Shown piece by piece: positions 8,854-18,065 of a stretch of DNA of 64,000 bases. The position numbers and the translations under genes were made by a program. The stretch comes from an uncultured Pseudoalteromonas sp. (GTDB lineage Bacteria; Pseudomonadota; Gammaproteobacteria; Enterobacterales; Alteromonadaceae). Positions within the stretch are counted from its first letter, which is position 1. The number at the start of each line of letters is the position of its first letter. Under the pieces are notes generated by a model. The model was not told the DNA's origin, did not search any database, and saw only the letters and a program-made list of their open reading frames with translations. The stretch covers positions 1 to 64,000 of the forward strand of contig CANLRB010000004.1 of NCBI GenBank assembly GCA_947493455.1, given 5' to 3'.

Positions 8854-11196
8854 ATGAAGTTACTAACGGTGCGCAGTCTACAAAGTAAAATTTTATTCTT
8901 ATTCCTATTTTTACTATTGCTGGTGCAATTGGTGAGTTTTTATTTTACTTATCGAGCCAATGTCACTCTTGAAAGCACACAGCTCAATAACCGTATTAGC
9001 AATGCCTCTGATGTATTTCAAACCCAGTTCAATAATCGTCGTTATTACTTATCCGCATTTGCCGAAACAGCCGCCAAAGATTACGGTTTAAAATCAGTAC
9101 TTACTGAAGATAATAAAAGCTTTTTAGTGGCATTAAATAATCATAGAAAACGAATAAACAGCGATCTTGCCATGGCGGTCGATCCACAAGGCTTGGTCTT
9201 TGCACAATTGGTGACATACAAAACAAAAGACGGAAAAAGCAAAGTGCGTGTAGGCGAACAACAAGGTAAAACGTTTAGCCAACAAAACGCGTTGTTAGCG
9301 CAAAATAATGCACAGCTTGTTTTTATTAATGATCGCTTGTACCAACTTAGTTTCGCACCGATTAAGAGTGGCTCACGCATAGTCGGTTGGATTGGCTTTG
9401 GCTACCTAATTGACGCTAACCTTGCCAATGAACTAGCACAATTGACTGACGTAAATGTTGGTTTCGTTGTATTTGACGGTCAAAATTATTCCGTTATTGC
9501 GAGTTCTGATGAACAAAATTACCCAGTCGAAGCCCGCGTTTACAGCGGTATTATTGCCAATACCGAACAAAAATATATTTATAATCGATTGGAATTGGGC
9601 CAAATTGGCAATGGTTATATATCGGCGGTACTGTTTGAGTCGCGCGCTGATTTACTTAAAAATATAGACCTCCAATGGCCAAAATTAATTTCCTTAGTTG
9701 CTTTAACGGTACTCCTGTCAATTTTTGGTGCATTCGCGATTGCCCGTGATATCACACAGCCTATTAAACGGCTCATCAGTCAAGTTAAATCTATTACTCA
9801 AGGTAATTACGACGGCAGCGTCAATGTGGTTGAAAGTTCCGAGCTTCAGCAGTTATCGCAAGAGTTTAATCATATGACCAAAGCGATACTCTCTCGTGAA
9901 GAAACCATTAGCTTTCAAGCGTTTCATGACCCACTCTCGCATATGCCCAATCGCAATGCGTTGATCAATGCGTTAGAAAAACGCACTCGATCAAACAGTG
10001 ATTTTTTGCTTATTCAACTATGCTACCTGCGCGCTGACGAAATTACCGATACCTTAGGCTATCAAGCCGGTGATGAAGTTGTTAATCAAGTCGCAAGCCA
10101 ACTCGTACAAACGGAGTTTGGTTTTGATAGCTACCATTTAGGTGGCGAAAACTATGTTTTACTCGCCGATGATCAAGATGCAGACACACTTATTAACTCA
10201 TTAAATGCGGTACTGGCAGTAAACTACTTAATTGAAAACGTCAGTTTGCACCTTCAATTTGCATTTGGCGTAGTAATATCAAAGCAACACCCTAGTAGCG
10301 CTGTACCTGATTTAATCAAACGTTCAAAAGTTGCATTGCAACGCGCGCAAAACGATAAGCAAATATATCAAGTATACGATCCTGCATTTGACCAAGATGC
10401 GATTGAACGACTGTTTTTAACAAATGGTTTAAAACATGCAATTGAACACGACGAATTGATTTTATTCTACCAACCTAAGTTGTCTCTCAGTACGATGAAA
10501 GTAAGCCATGTTGAGGCACTCGTGCGCTGGCAGCATCCACAAAAGGGTCTGATACCGCCCGACGCCTTTATCAGTATTGCAGAAAAAACAGGTCAAATGG
10601 ATGCGCTCACACGCTGGGTTACTAAAACTGCCATTGAACAATACATAAAGTGGTTAAAGCAGGGTTTAAATATCAACATTGCGATCAATATTTCAGCCGC
10701 AAATATAATGGACAGCGCCTATTCAGACTTTGTTATTGGCTTAAAAAAACAACACCAACTAAGTGATAATGCGATTACGCTCGAAGTCACCGAAGATGCC
10801 GTAGTGGCAGACCCTAAACAGGCCACCACTATTTTAAATTATCTACGTAATAATGGGTTTAAGTTATCTATCGACGATTATGGTACAGGCTATTCATCGC
10901 TTGCCCAATTAAAGCAGTTGCCGGTTCATGAATTAAAAATTGATCGCTCATTTGTGCAACATTTAACGTCGAACGAGAGCGATAAAATAATCGTTAAGTC
11001 GACGTTGGAGCTTGCACACAATATGAATTTATCCGTCGTCGCAGAGGGCATTGAAGACGAAGCAGCATTGCTGTGGTTAAAACAGCATGACTGCCAGCTA
11101 GCCCAAGGTTATTTTATAAGCAAACCGCAGGCAGCGGCTGATTTTGAAACATGGTTAGCAACAAGCGACTATAGCCCAATGGAGACAAGTAGCTAA
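8854..11196 (+). CDS. Membrane c-di-GMP phosphodiesterase with degenerate GGDEF and intact EAL
   Basis: A 780-residue sensor. It has a transmembrane helix (about 12-32), a periplasmic sensor region (33-273), a second helix (about 277-296), a HAMP domain (about 298-350), a GGDEF domain (about 355-505) and an EAL domain (about 520-770). The cyclase signature is GGENY (430-434) instead of GGDEF/GGEEF, so cyclase activity is probably lost. The EAL domain keeps E554 (EAL), N612, E644, D674/D675 (DDYGTGYSS), K695, E731 and Q751, so it should hydrolyse c-di-GMP. It follows the copper protein by three bases and abuts the next gene directly, so the three form one operon. The periplasmic domain could read the state of the copper protein; that is inference. 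Confidence 0.92.
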   Translation: MKLLTVRSLQSKILFLFLFLLLLVQLVSFYFTYRANVTLESTQLNNRISNASDVFQTQFNNRRYYLSAFAETAAKDYGLKSVLTEDNKSFLVALNNHRKRINSDLAMAVDPQGLVFAQLVTYKTKDGKSKVRVGEQQGKTFSQQNALLAQNNAQLVFINDRLYQLSFAPIKSGSRIVGWIGFGYLIDANLANELAQLTDVNVGFVVFDGQNYSVIASSDEQNYPVEARVYSGIIANTEQKYIYNRLELGQIGNGYISAVLFESRADLLKNIDLQWPKLISLVALTVLLSIFGAFAIARDITQPIKRLISQVKSITQGNYDGSVNVVESSELQQLSQEFNHMTKAILSREETISFQAFHDPLSHMPNRNALINALEKRTRSNSDFLLIQLCYLRADEITDTLGYQAGDEVVNQVASQLVQTEFGFDSYHLGGENYVLLADDQDADTLINSLNAVLAVNYLIENVSLHLQFAFGVVISKQHPSSAVPDLIKRSKVALQRAQNDKQIYQVYDPAFDQDAIERLFLTNGLKHAIEHDELILFYQPKLSLSTMKVSHVEALVRWQHPQKGLIPPDAFISIAEKTGQMDALTRWVTKTAIEQYIKWLKQGLNINIAINISAANIMDSAYSDFVIGLKKQHQLSDNAITLEVTEDAVVADPKQATTILNYLRNNGFKLSIDDYGTGYSSLAQLKQLPVHELKIDRSFVQHLTSNESDKIIVKSTLELAHNMNLSVVAEGIEDEAALLWLKQHDCQLAQGYFISKPQAAADFETWLATSDYSPMETSS

Positions 11197-12444
11197 ATGA
11201 CCAAAAAACTAACATGTTATTTGTTCACCATACTGACTGGGTTAATAAGTTTTCAGTCAGTATCGCTTGAGTCTTCATTTAAAGGACTGGCGGACTTTCG
11301 CTTTTATTACGTCGACAGTAATACTGCAAACAGTTATCTAAACGGTGGCTACGGCAAGTTTCGCTATGATCACGGCAGCGGTATAGCAATTGGCCAGCTT
11401 GGCGCACAATGGCATGTGGATTTTAATTCAAATTGGTCATCAACCATTGTCGGTAATGCCTTCGTTAATAAAGATAACGAAGCACTTGGCATCACTGAAG
11501 CCTACATAAGTTATAAGGGACTACCGAATAAACAGGGTTGGCGAATAAAATCAAAGCTCGGTATCTTTTATCCGGTTGTGAGCTTGGAAAATATTGCAAC
11601 CGCATGGTCAACCCCTTACACCTTGACATCGAGCAGTTTAAACAATTGGCTCGGAGAGGAGTTCAGAAATACAGGTGCCAGCTTAACTATCGAAAAGCTA
11701 GGTAAATTCACTCACTCAAAACATAACTTTTCAATTGATTTTTCGCTCTTCCAAAACAACGATACGGCTGGTGCAATGCTTACATGGCATGGCTGGACTA
11801 TAGGCAGTCGGCAAACATTATTAGGCGAGACATTGCCTGTACAGTACTTCCCAGCACGCAAAACAACGCTGGCAAAACAAGCCGCCGAGTCCGACCCATT
11901 TAAAGAATTAGACCACAGATCAGGTTACCACCTTGCAGGTAACTGGAAGTATGCCAATAAATTTAAGCTGAACCTTGGCTATTACGACAATAATGCAAAA
12001 GAAGGTCTTGTGGAGCAAGGTCAATACACGTGGACAACCGATTTTACTCACCTCGGCCTAAAATACCGATTTGCCAAAGAATGGGAATTGCTCGGACAAC
12101 ATATGCGTGGCAGAACTTATATGACGTCCCCGACACGCGTTATCGTGGTTGATGCGGACTATAAAAACACATTTGTAATACTTCGCCATTTTTGGAATAA
12201 ACACCATATTGCCCTGCGGTTCGAAGATTTTAGTGTGACGGATCGCGACCTAACTTGGGGTGATAATAATAATGAGAACGGCCAAGCTTGGGCATTGGCA
12301 TATCGTTATAAGTTCAAACGTAATCAATTTATAATTACCGAGTTCAATTGGATTGATTCAACACGACCTGCGCGTTGGTATGTTGGTCAACAACAAGATA
12401 AAATTGAGCGCCAATTGCAGCTTGGCTACCGAATATACTTTTAG
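11197..12444 (+). CDS. Putative outer-membrane beta-barrel protein of the copper/c-di-GMP operon
   Basis: A 415-residue protein with a signal peptide (about 1-24) and a body rich in alternating aromatic strands, ending in an aromatic residue (QLGYRIYF), the usual outer-membrane barrel signature. No specific porin family is recognised. Its ATG follows the stop of the GGDEF-EAL gene with no gap, so translation is probably coupled. The TAG stop at 12442-12444 lies inside the first unit of a nine-copy heptamer repeat. Function unknown; a pore, or a surface component whose use is set by the c-di-GMP enzyme, would fit the context. Confidence 0.78.
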   Translation: MTKKLTCYLFTILTGLISFQSVSLESSFKGLADFRFYYVDSNTANSYLNGGYGKFRYDHGSGIAIGQLGAQWHVDFNSNWSSTIVGNAFVNKDNEALGITEAYISYKGLPNKQGWRIKSKLGIFYPVVSLENIATAWSTPYTLTSSSLNNWLGEEFRNTGASLTIEKLGKFTHSKHNFSIDFSLFQNNDTAGAMLTWHGWTIGSRQTLLGETLPVQYFPARKTTLAKQAAESDPFKELDHRSGYHLAGNWKYANKFKLNLGYYDNNAKEGLVEQGQYTWTTDFTHLGLKYRFAKEWELLGQHMRGRTYMTSPTRVIVVDADYKNTFVILRHFWNKHHIALRFEDFSVTDRDLTWGDNNNENGQAWALAYRYKFKRNQFIITEFNWIDSTRPARWYVGQQQDKIERQLQLGYRIYF

Positions 12445-12502
12445 CATTTAGCATTTAGCATTTAGCATTTAGCATTTAGCATTTAGCATTTAGCATTTAG
12501 CA
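12440..12502 (+). repeat. Tandem heptamer repeat, nine copies of TTTAGCA
   Basis: Nine perfect, uninterrupted copies of TTTAGCA run from 12440 to 12502. The first copy supplies the TAG stop of the barrel gene. As 7 is not a multiple of 3, the array reads through all three frames and contains TAG in each frame within 21 bases. The complementary strand likewise has TAA in every frame. Perfect short-unit arrays like this usually vary in copy number by slippage. Confidence 0.97.
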
Positions 12503-12666
12503 TTATATTCCCTTCAACCAAACCACAGCGTCCAGCGCATTTCGGCAGCGTTTATAAAGCGATTCGTAATTTATCGCCTAATTTTGAAGCTTTGTCGTTA
12601 AAATCGTGCAGCAACTTGTCAATTGCTTAAAATGAGGAAAATTTATCATCCGATTGGAGCAACTGA

Positions 12667-14697
12667 ATGAAGTTTACCGTGCACTTGTTCGTACTCTTTC
12701 TAAGTTTACTGTTTACATCAACGCTTTATGCAAGCGACAAATTTACTGCAAACGATATTTTTTCACTTGAATATGCAAGTGATCCACAAGTCTCGCCAGA
12801 TGGTAAATTTATTGTCTATACGCGAAATTCAAACGACGTAATGAACGATACTAAGTTGCGCAGTTTATGGCTTATCAATACCCAAAGTGGTGAACACACA
12901 CCGCTATTCTCTGATCATAAAAATTACTCACAAGCGCGCTGGTCGAACGATGGTAAACGCCTTGCCTTTGTTAGTAATTTAAGCGGTTCATACCAAATCC
13001 ATGTACATTACTTAGCATCGAATCGCACTGCTATAGCCAGTAACTTACAAGGTAACATTAGCAGCCTAACATGGTCGCCCAATGATAAGTGGCTTGCATT
13101 TAGCTACAAAGTAAAAGATAAACCGCCTGTAATTGCCAAAATGCCAAAAAAACCAAAAGGGGCAAAATGGTCTAAACCGGCAGTTGTGATTGATAAAGCC
13201 TATTATCAAGCGGATGGCCAAGGTTTAATTAAACCAGGGTTTCAGCATCTATTCGTTTTACCAAGCTCTGGTGGCAGCGCGCGTCAGCTAACCTCAGGTA
13301 ACTACCATCATCGTGGACAGTTAGCATGGACTAAAAATAGCCAAGCCATTGTATTTTCGGCAAACCGAATCAAAGATTGGGAGTATAAAACACTTGAAGG
13401 AAACCTTTTTCAAGTTGAACTGGCCGATGGCAAAATCACCAAAATTACTAACGCACCGGGTAATGAATTTAATCCTGTATTTTCAAGCGATGGTAAAAAG
13501 CTTGCTTTTTTAAGCAGTTCAAATGCGCTTAATCCTTATCGCAATCACAAATTAAATATTATGGATTGGCCTGAAAAATCGAGCAAAGTGATCGCAAAGG
13601 ACTTTGACCGCTCTATTATTTCACCCAAGTGGCTATCTCGCTCGCAGCTTGCCATTGCGTATGACGATCATGGCAAACGTATTTTGGCTAAAATTAACTT
13701 ATCGGGCGACATCACACCATTGAGCGACGCGGTATCAGGTACAACCTTAGGCCGTCCATATATTAGTGGTGGATTCCATGCCAATAATTCAGGTGTCATT
13801 GCCTATACCCATGGCTCAGTCACTCGACCTGCTGACATCGCAATGATCCAAATCGATAAACCTAAAGTGAAACGCTTAACTCACTTGAACGAAGATTTAC
13901 TTGGTCACAAGAAGCTTGGACAAGTTCATGAAATAAAATATAAATCATCTTTCGATGGTGAAGAAATTCAAGGTTGGTACATTACCCCACCGAATTTCAA
14001 CCCGACTAAGCAATACCCGCTAATTGTTGAAATTCATGGTGGCCCTCATCTTGCTTACGGTCCACACTTTTCAGCTGAATTACAACGCTATGTAGCAGAA
14101 GGCTATGTGGTGTTTTACGACAACCACAGAGGAAGTAGCTCGTATGGTGAACGATTTGCCATGCTACTAAAATACAAATACAGTTCAAAAGAAGACTTTG
14201 CCGATCATAACTCAGGTGTCAACTCGATGATTGATTTAGGCTTTATTGATAAAGATAACTTATTTATTGCTGGCGGCTCAGCAGGTGGCATTGCAACAGC
14301 TTATGCAATCGGCTTAACAAACCGATTCTCTGCCGCCGTCGTAGTTAAACCGGTAATAAACTGGCTAAGCAAAGTATTGACCGCCGACAGCGGTTTACGC
14401 CAAATTCCAACTCAATTCCCAGGTATGCCGTGGGATAATGTACAACATTATTGGCAGCGCTCACCAATGTCGTTAGTCGGCAACGTATCAACACCAACTA
14501 TGCTGATGACTGGCGAAGAAGATTTACGCACGCCGATGGCTGAAACAGAGCAGTATTATCAAGCGTTAAAACTCAGAAAAATAGATACGGTTTTAGTTAA
14601 AATCCCAGGCGCTCCGCACGGTATCGCAGGCAAGCCATCACGGATGATTTCAAAAATCGAACACACGCTCGCTTGGTTCGAAAAATATAAAAAATAA
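12667..14697 (+). CDS. Exported prolyl-oligopeptidase-type serine peptidase (S9)
   Basis: A 676-residue peptidase. A signal peptide (about 1-22, ending LYA) is followed by a beta-propeller built of repeats such as DPQVSPDGKFIVY, and then an alpha/beta hydrolase domain from about 430. The catalytic triad is visible: Ser538 in GGSAGG, Asp619 in GEEDLRTP and His651 in GAPHGI. Family members of the dipeptidyl-peptidase/acylaminoacyl-peptidase type cleave short peptides, here in the periplasm or outside the cell. It stands alone, 222 bases after the barrel gene and on the far side of the heptamer array. ATG start after a GGAG-type site. Confidence 0.92.
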   Translation: MKFTVHLFVLFLSLLFTSTLYASDKFTANDIFSLEYASDPQVSPDGKFIVYTRNSNDVMNDTKLRSLWLINTQSGEHTPLFSDHKNYSQARWSNDGKRLAFVSNLSGSYQIHVHYLASNRTAIASNLQGNISSLTWSPNDKWLAFSYKVKDKPPVIAKMPKKPKGAKWSKPAVVIDKAYYQADGQGLIKPGFQHLFVLPSSGGSARQLTSGNYHHRGQLAWTKNSQAIVFSANRIKDWEYKTLEGNLFQVELADGKITKITNAPGNEFNPVFSSDGKKLAFLSSSNALNPYRNHKLNIMDWPEKSSKVIAKDFDRSIISPKWLSRSQLAIAYDDHGKRILAKINLSGDITPLSDAVSGTTLGRPYISGGFHANNSGVIAYTHGSVTRPADIAMIQIDKPKVKRLTHLNEDLLGHKKLGQVHEIKYKSSFDGEEIQGWYITPPNFNPTKQYPLIVEIHGGPHLAYGPHFSAELQRYVAEGYVVFYDNHRGSSSYGERFAMLLKYKYSSKEDFADHNSGVNSMIDLGFIDKDNLFIAGGSAGGIATAYAIGLTNRFSAAVVVKPVINWLSKVLTADSGLRQIPTQFPGMPWDNVQHYWQRSPMSLVGNVSTPTMLMTGEEDLRTPMAETEQYYQALKLRKIDTVLVKIPGAPHGIAGKPSRMISKIEHTLAWFEKYKK

Positions 14698-15011
14698 TCC
14701 GCATCGGCTATTAATGCAGCGCCTATTGGGCGCTGCAGCTGTAACTTTTAAAAATCGAAATCCCCTTCAAAACTCACTGTTTCTAAAGCGCAAAATTTAA
14801 TCAAGCTGCTATATTTGATTGTAGGCAAGGTATAAGGACTGCAATTAGTGGCGATAGAACAAGTGATACACATGCCCATCATGATTGCGAATTAATTTGA
14901 GAACATTGCTATTGGTCTAAGTCGCTCCTATATCAGCGAGTAGATGCTAAACTTTGTCAATAGTTTCAATATTATGATGTTTTAAAACTTAATTCAGTAA
15001 GTGGAACTTTT
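14698..15011. other. Intergenic region with one GC-rich hairpin
   Basis: No gene is seen in these 314 bases. A strong perfect hairpin (TGCAGCGCC/GGCGCTGCA, 14715-14737) lies 18 bases after the S9 peptidase stop. It lacks a proper T run, so it may be a Rho-assisted terminator or an mRNA 3' end stabiliser. The rest is AT-rich and presumably carries the promoter of the downstream cyclase. Confidence 0.5.
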
Positions 15012-16337
15012 ATGTTTTTTTCGAATTTTTCGCTGCGTGCACGTGCATTCTCATTTTTCATTTGTTTATTGCTTGTTAGTACTTTTAATTTTGGAATGAT
15101 GATTTATTTGGAGAATAAATCAATTAATGACCTTGAGCAGGTAACCAATACGAATAGCATACTAATAATAAGAGGAGATTTGTTAAATAGCATTGTTAAT
15201 GCTGAGAGCGGACAACGCGGCTTTTTACTGACATCTAACAAAGATTACTTAACCCCGTTTCAAACCGGTAAAACTAATGCTAAATGGAGTTTAAATAAGT
15301 TACAAGAGTTAACAACTAGTGACTCAGCGCAACAAAAAATGCTTTCGACTGTAGAAGCGTTGATTGATAAAAAGTTCTCGGAAATGCAAACAACGATAGA
15401 TTTACATTATGCAGGTCGGATTAATGAATCTATTGCAGTTGTGATGACAAACGAAGGCATTGAGCTGATGGCGAGAATAAGGTCTTTACTTCAATCTTTT
15501 AATGATGATTTGATTTATAAACGAGCGATTCAACAAAATGAATTAATCACACTTCAAAAAAACATACGCTTGATATTTATTTTTGAAACCGCGCTTTTCG
15601 CTGTGGTTTTACTCTTAATAGCTTTTATCGTATCGAAAACAATACTTCAACCAATTCATAAACTTATTACTTCGGTGAAAGCCTTTGAGCTAGGTAAGAA
15701 ATTTATACCTGTTCATATTGACAGTAAAGATGAACTAGGACTTCTCGCTAAAACCTTCAATAACATGGCTTCCAAGGCTTCTTCAACAGTTACCTTAATG
15801 AAATCAACTATTGAGAAAACTGAAAAACAGAGAGATCAGGCATTGATTGAATCAATTTCCGATCCTCTAACAGGGCTTTCAAATAGAAAGTTTATGGAGA
15901 TGGAACTGAACAAATTAATATTGTCGAGTAAGCGATATCAAACCGCTCTGAGCCTTATCATTTTGGATTTAGATCACTTCAAGAAAGTAAACGATACGTA
16001 TGGTCACGTAATTGGAGACATTGTGTTAAAAGCAATAGCGCAACTAATGAAACACATTATGAGAGCAAGCGACTTAACGATTCGTTATGGTGGAGAAGAA
16101 TTTATTATCGTGATGGACCACACGACATCACATGAAGCCAGTGTAAAAGCCGAAACTCTCAGGCGAGAAATAGAGAATCTAGAAATAGAAGAGCTACTTG
16201 GAAACCGAGTCACTGTTAGTTTAGGAATAACACAACTGCGTCAAGAGAACGACTCTATAGAGAGCTTCATAGCGCGAGCCGATGAAGCATTATATAAAGC
16301 AAAAACATCTGGTAGAAATAAGTGGTATGTTATATAG
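15012..16337 (+). CDS. Membrane diguanylate cyclase with CHASE3-like sensor
   Basis: A 441-residue c-di-GMP synthase. A first transmembrane helix (about 11-31) is followed by a helical periplasmic sensor of CHASE3 type (about 35-180, containing NAESGQRGFLLT), a second helix (about 190-210), a HAMP domain (about 211-265) and a GGDEF domain (about 280-441). The active site GGEEF is at 360-364. The allosteric inhibition site RASD lies exactly five residues before it, so the enzyme should be active and feedback-controlled. The ATG at 15012 begins MFFSNFSLRARAF. Monocistronic; a broken receiver-domain remnant follows. Confidence 0.93.
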   Translation: MFFSNFSLRARAFSFFICLLLVSTFNFGMMIYLENKSINDLEQVTNTNSILIIRGDLLNSIVNAESGQRGFLLTSNKDYLTPFQTGKTNAKWSLNKLQELTTSDSAQQKMLSTVEALIDKKFSEMQTTIDLHYAGRINESIAVVMTNEGIELMARIRSLLQSFNDDLIYKRAIQQNELITLQKNIRLIFIFETALFAVVLLLIAFIVSKTILQPIHKLITSVKAFELGKKFIPVHIDSKDELGLLAKTFNNMASKASSTVTLMKSTIEKTEKQRDQALIESISDPLTGLSNRKFMEMELNKLILSSKRYQTALSLIILDLDHFKKVNDTYGHVIGDIVLKAIAQLMKHIMRASDLTIRYGGEEFIIVMDHTTSHEASVKAETLRREIENLEIEELLGNRVTVSLGITQLRQENDSIESFIARADEALYKAKTSGRNKWYVI

Positions 16338-16425
16338 AGTTTCTTTAAGTCAAAACCATCGCTGTATTTTACTGTATCGCAATAAATAATCTGAGCGAGC
16401 ACTTCAGTCATGTATAAAAATAAAA

Positions 16426-16663
16426 GCACAAAAATATGCAGTGATCATTATGGACTTATTTATGCCGCATTTAGATGGTTTAAATACCACCAAGCATATT
16501 CGCCCACTTAAAAACGGTAACCCCCCCCATTATTGCGCTGTCTGGTAATAAGAAAAAACATTTAGTACAAAAATGGGCGTCCCACGGTTTATCGGGGTAC
16601 ATAATGAAGCCATCTACTAAAACCGAAATTTTAGCAGCAGTCGATAAGGCACTGGCAAAGTAA
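16426..16663 (+). pseudogene. Remnant of a response-regulator receiver domain
   Basis: Conceptual translation gives the later part of a receiver domain: AVIIMDLFMPHLDG, with the phospho-acceptor Asp, then after a frameshift PIIALSGN, with the conserved Ser, and SGYIMKPSTKTEI with the conserved Lys-Pro, ending in TAA at 16661. The frame breaks at a run of eight C (16521-16528); removing one C restores it. The start of the domain is missing, so the fragment is decayed at both levels. It follows the diguanylate cyclase by about 90 bases, suggesting a lost hybrid kinase or regulator once stood here. Confidence 0.8.
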
Positions 16664-16683
16664 TTAATGAGATTGTCGCCACG

Positions 16684-17355
16684 CTATTTTAACAATTGGT
16701 ACAAACTCGTTAAGCAAGCAACTTGATAAGTAGCACCTACGGTATCTTGTTCTTTATCACCCGCATGATTAATCCAGCATGTGTCGAGCCCTGCATTCAC
16801 ACCGCCTTGAATATCGGAGCTTAAGGTATCACCCACCATCAACACTTTTTGTTTATCTGGATTACCCATAAGTGCTAGTGCATGCTCAAATATGCGTACG
16901 TCGGGTTTCGCACAACCAACTTGTTCCGAGATAATCACATGCTCGAAAAAGTGACTTAAATCTGTGCGCTCCAATCTAATTTGCTGCAAAGCGGTAAACC
17001 CATTGGTAATAATGCAGAGTTTTGCTCGGGTTTCTAATAATTCAAGTAAGCGACGAGCACCTGGCAACGTTTGACAAATATCAGCCATCGCCTGTAAAAA
17101 GCCCTGGTTCAATGTTTTGGCCTCAACACCTAATTTGTCAGCCCAAAAATTAAAACGTGTCACTTGCAAATATTCTGCTGAAATCTCGCCGTTTTGATAT
17201 TCAAGCCAAAGCGGTTTATTAGTGCGCTGGTAAAATTCAAAGTCGTCGTGCGTAAAGTCGACCTGGTAATTGGCAAATAAGCATTTCAAACCAGCAAATG
17301 CGTCAAAATGAAACAAAGTTTCATCGGCATCAAAAATAACCCATTCATACTTCAT
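16684..17355 (-). CDS. yjjG: YjjG-type HAD nucleotidase
   Basis: A 223-residue haloacid-dehalogenase phosphatase that resembles E. coli YjjG, a (deoxy)nucleoside 5'-monophosphatase acting on pyrimidine and non-canonical nucleotides. HAD motif I is FDADETLFHFD at the N-terminus, motif II is the Thr in IITNGF, motif III the Lys in CAKPDVRIF, and motif IV MVGDTLSSDI. I place the start at the ATG at 17355 (MKYEWVIFDADET), which fits the family. An in-frame upstream extension of 14 residues is not supported. The gene overlaps the end of yjjX by 11 bases, so the two are translationally coupled and may together clean the nucleotide pool. Confidence 0.88.
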   Translation of the reverse strand: MKYEWVIFDADETLFHFDAFAGLKCLFANYQVDFTHDDFEFYQRTNKPLWLEYQNGEISAEYLQVTRFNFWADKLGVEAKTLNQGFLQAMADICQTLPGARRLLELLETRAKLCIITNGFTALQQIRLERTDLSHFFEHVIISEQVGCAKPDVRIFEHALALMGNPDKQKVLMVGDTLSSDIQGGVNAGLDTCWINHAGDKEQDTVGATYQVACLTSLYQLLK

Positions 17356-17905
17356 TGCTGGCAACCTGAAATAACTCTGCATGTAAAAACGGTGCAAGTG
17401 CCGTCATCATTGCCATCGTATAAACGCCTTCACGTGTCACCTTATCACCAGTTAATAGGGCCATGGCGCCCCCTTTTTGTTTTATATTGTTGGTTTGAAA
17501 CAGTCTATCCATAACAAAACCTAACTCTTCACCTTGGCAGAGCGCCTCATACACCGTATTTGGTAGCGGTAAATTGGTGCTGCGACCAACACTTTGCTTT
17601 CCTTGATGCTCAATTACAATATAAGCGAATGTGGCTGCACCATAATCAAACTTATCTACACCACCTTCAATAGCAACATACCAATCCGCCGAAAAATGTT
17701 GTTTGGCATAGCTCACTCGATTTTGTGCGCCAAGTAAGGTCTCTTGTGCGGTCATTGGTTGGTTAGATACATTCGATGGTGCATCAACACCTTGGGTATT
17801 AAAGGTGATGTCGGGAAAAATTTGGCTAAGGGCCGTGGCCACCGCATTAATTTTAACTGGGTTCTTCGACCCAACAATCACAGAGCATGTTTCGCGTGAA
17901 TTCAT
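17345..17905 (-). CDS. yjjX: Inosine/xanthosine triphosphatase
   Basis: A 186-residue NTPase of the YjjX (DUF84) family that hydrolyses ITP and XTP, keeping deaminated purines out of nucleic acids. Family features seen: VGSKNPVKINAV near the N-terminus, the QPMTAQETLLGAQNRV block, AIEGGVD, and GGAMALLTGDKVTREGVY towards the C-terminus. First of a two-gene minus-strand unit with the YjjG-type nucleotidase. It diverges from gmk across a 160-base gap. Confidence 0.93.
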   Translation of the reverse strand: MNSRETCSVIVGSKNPVKINAVATALSQIFPDITFNTQGVDAPSNVSNQPMTAQETLLGAQNRVSYAKQHFSADWYVAIEGGVDKFDYGAATFAYIVIEHQGKQSVGRSTNLPLPNTVYEALCQGEELGFVMDRLFQTNNIKQKGGAMALLTGDKVTREGVYTMAMMTALAPFLHAELFQVASNEV

Positions 17906-18065
17906 AAATAACGGTAAAATCCTATATTAGTGAAACGAAAAGCTATCTAAATCGGATGCAACTTCTTATAATTAGCTACATATTCTTCGGTATTGTGCTT
18001 TGCATTTAGGCAAAGGGCAACTGTCAATACAGCAATACCATAGCGAAAAAAATTAGGATACAACA

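Noticed and set aside
12440-12502. CRISPR-like array
   Set aside because: Units are only seven bases with no spacers and no cas gene; it is a simple tandem repeat.
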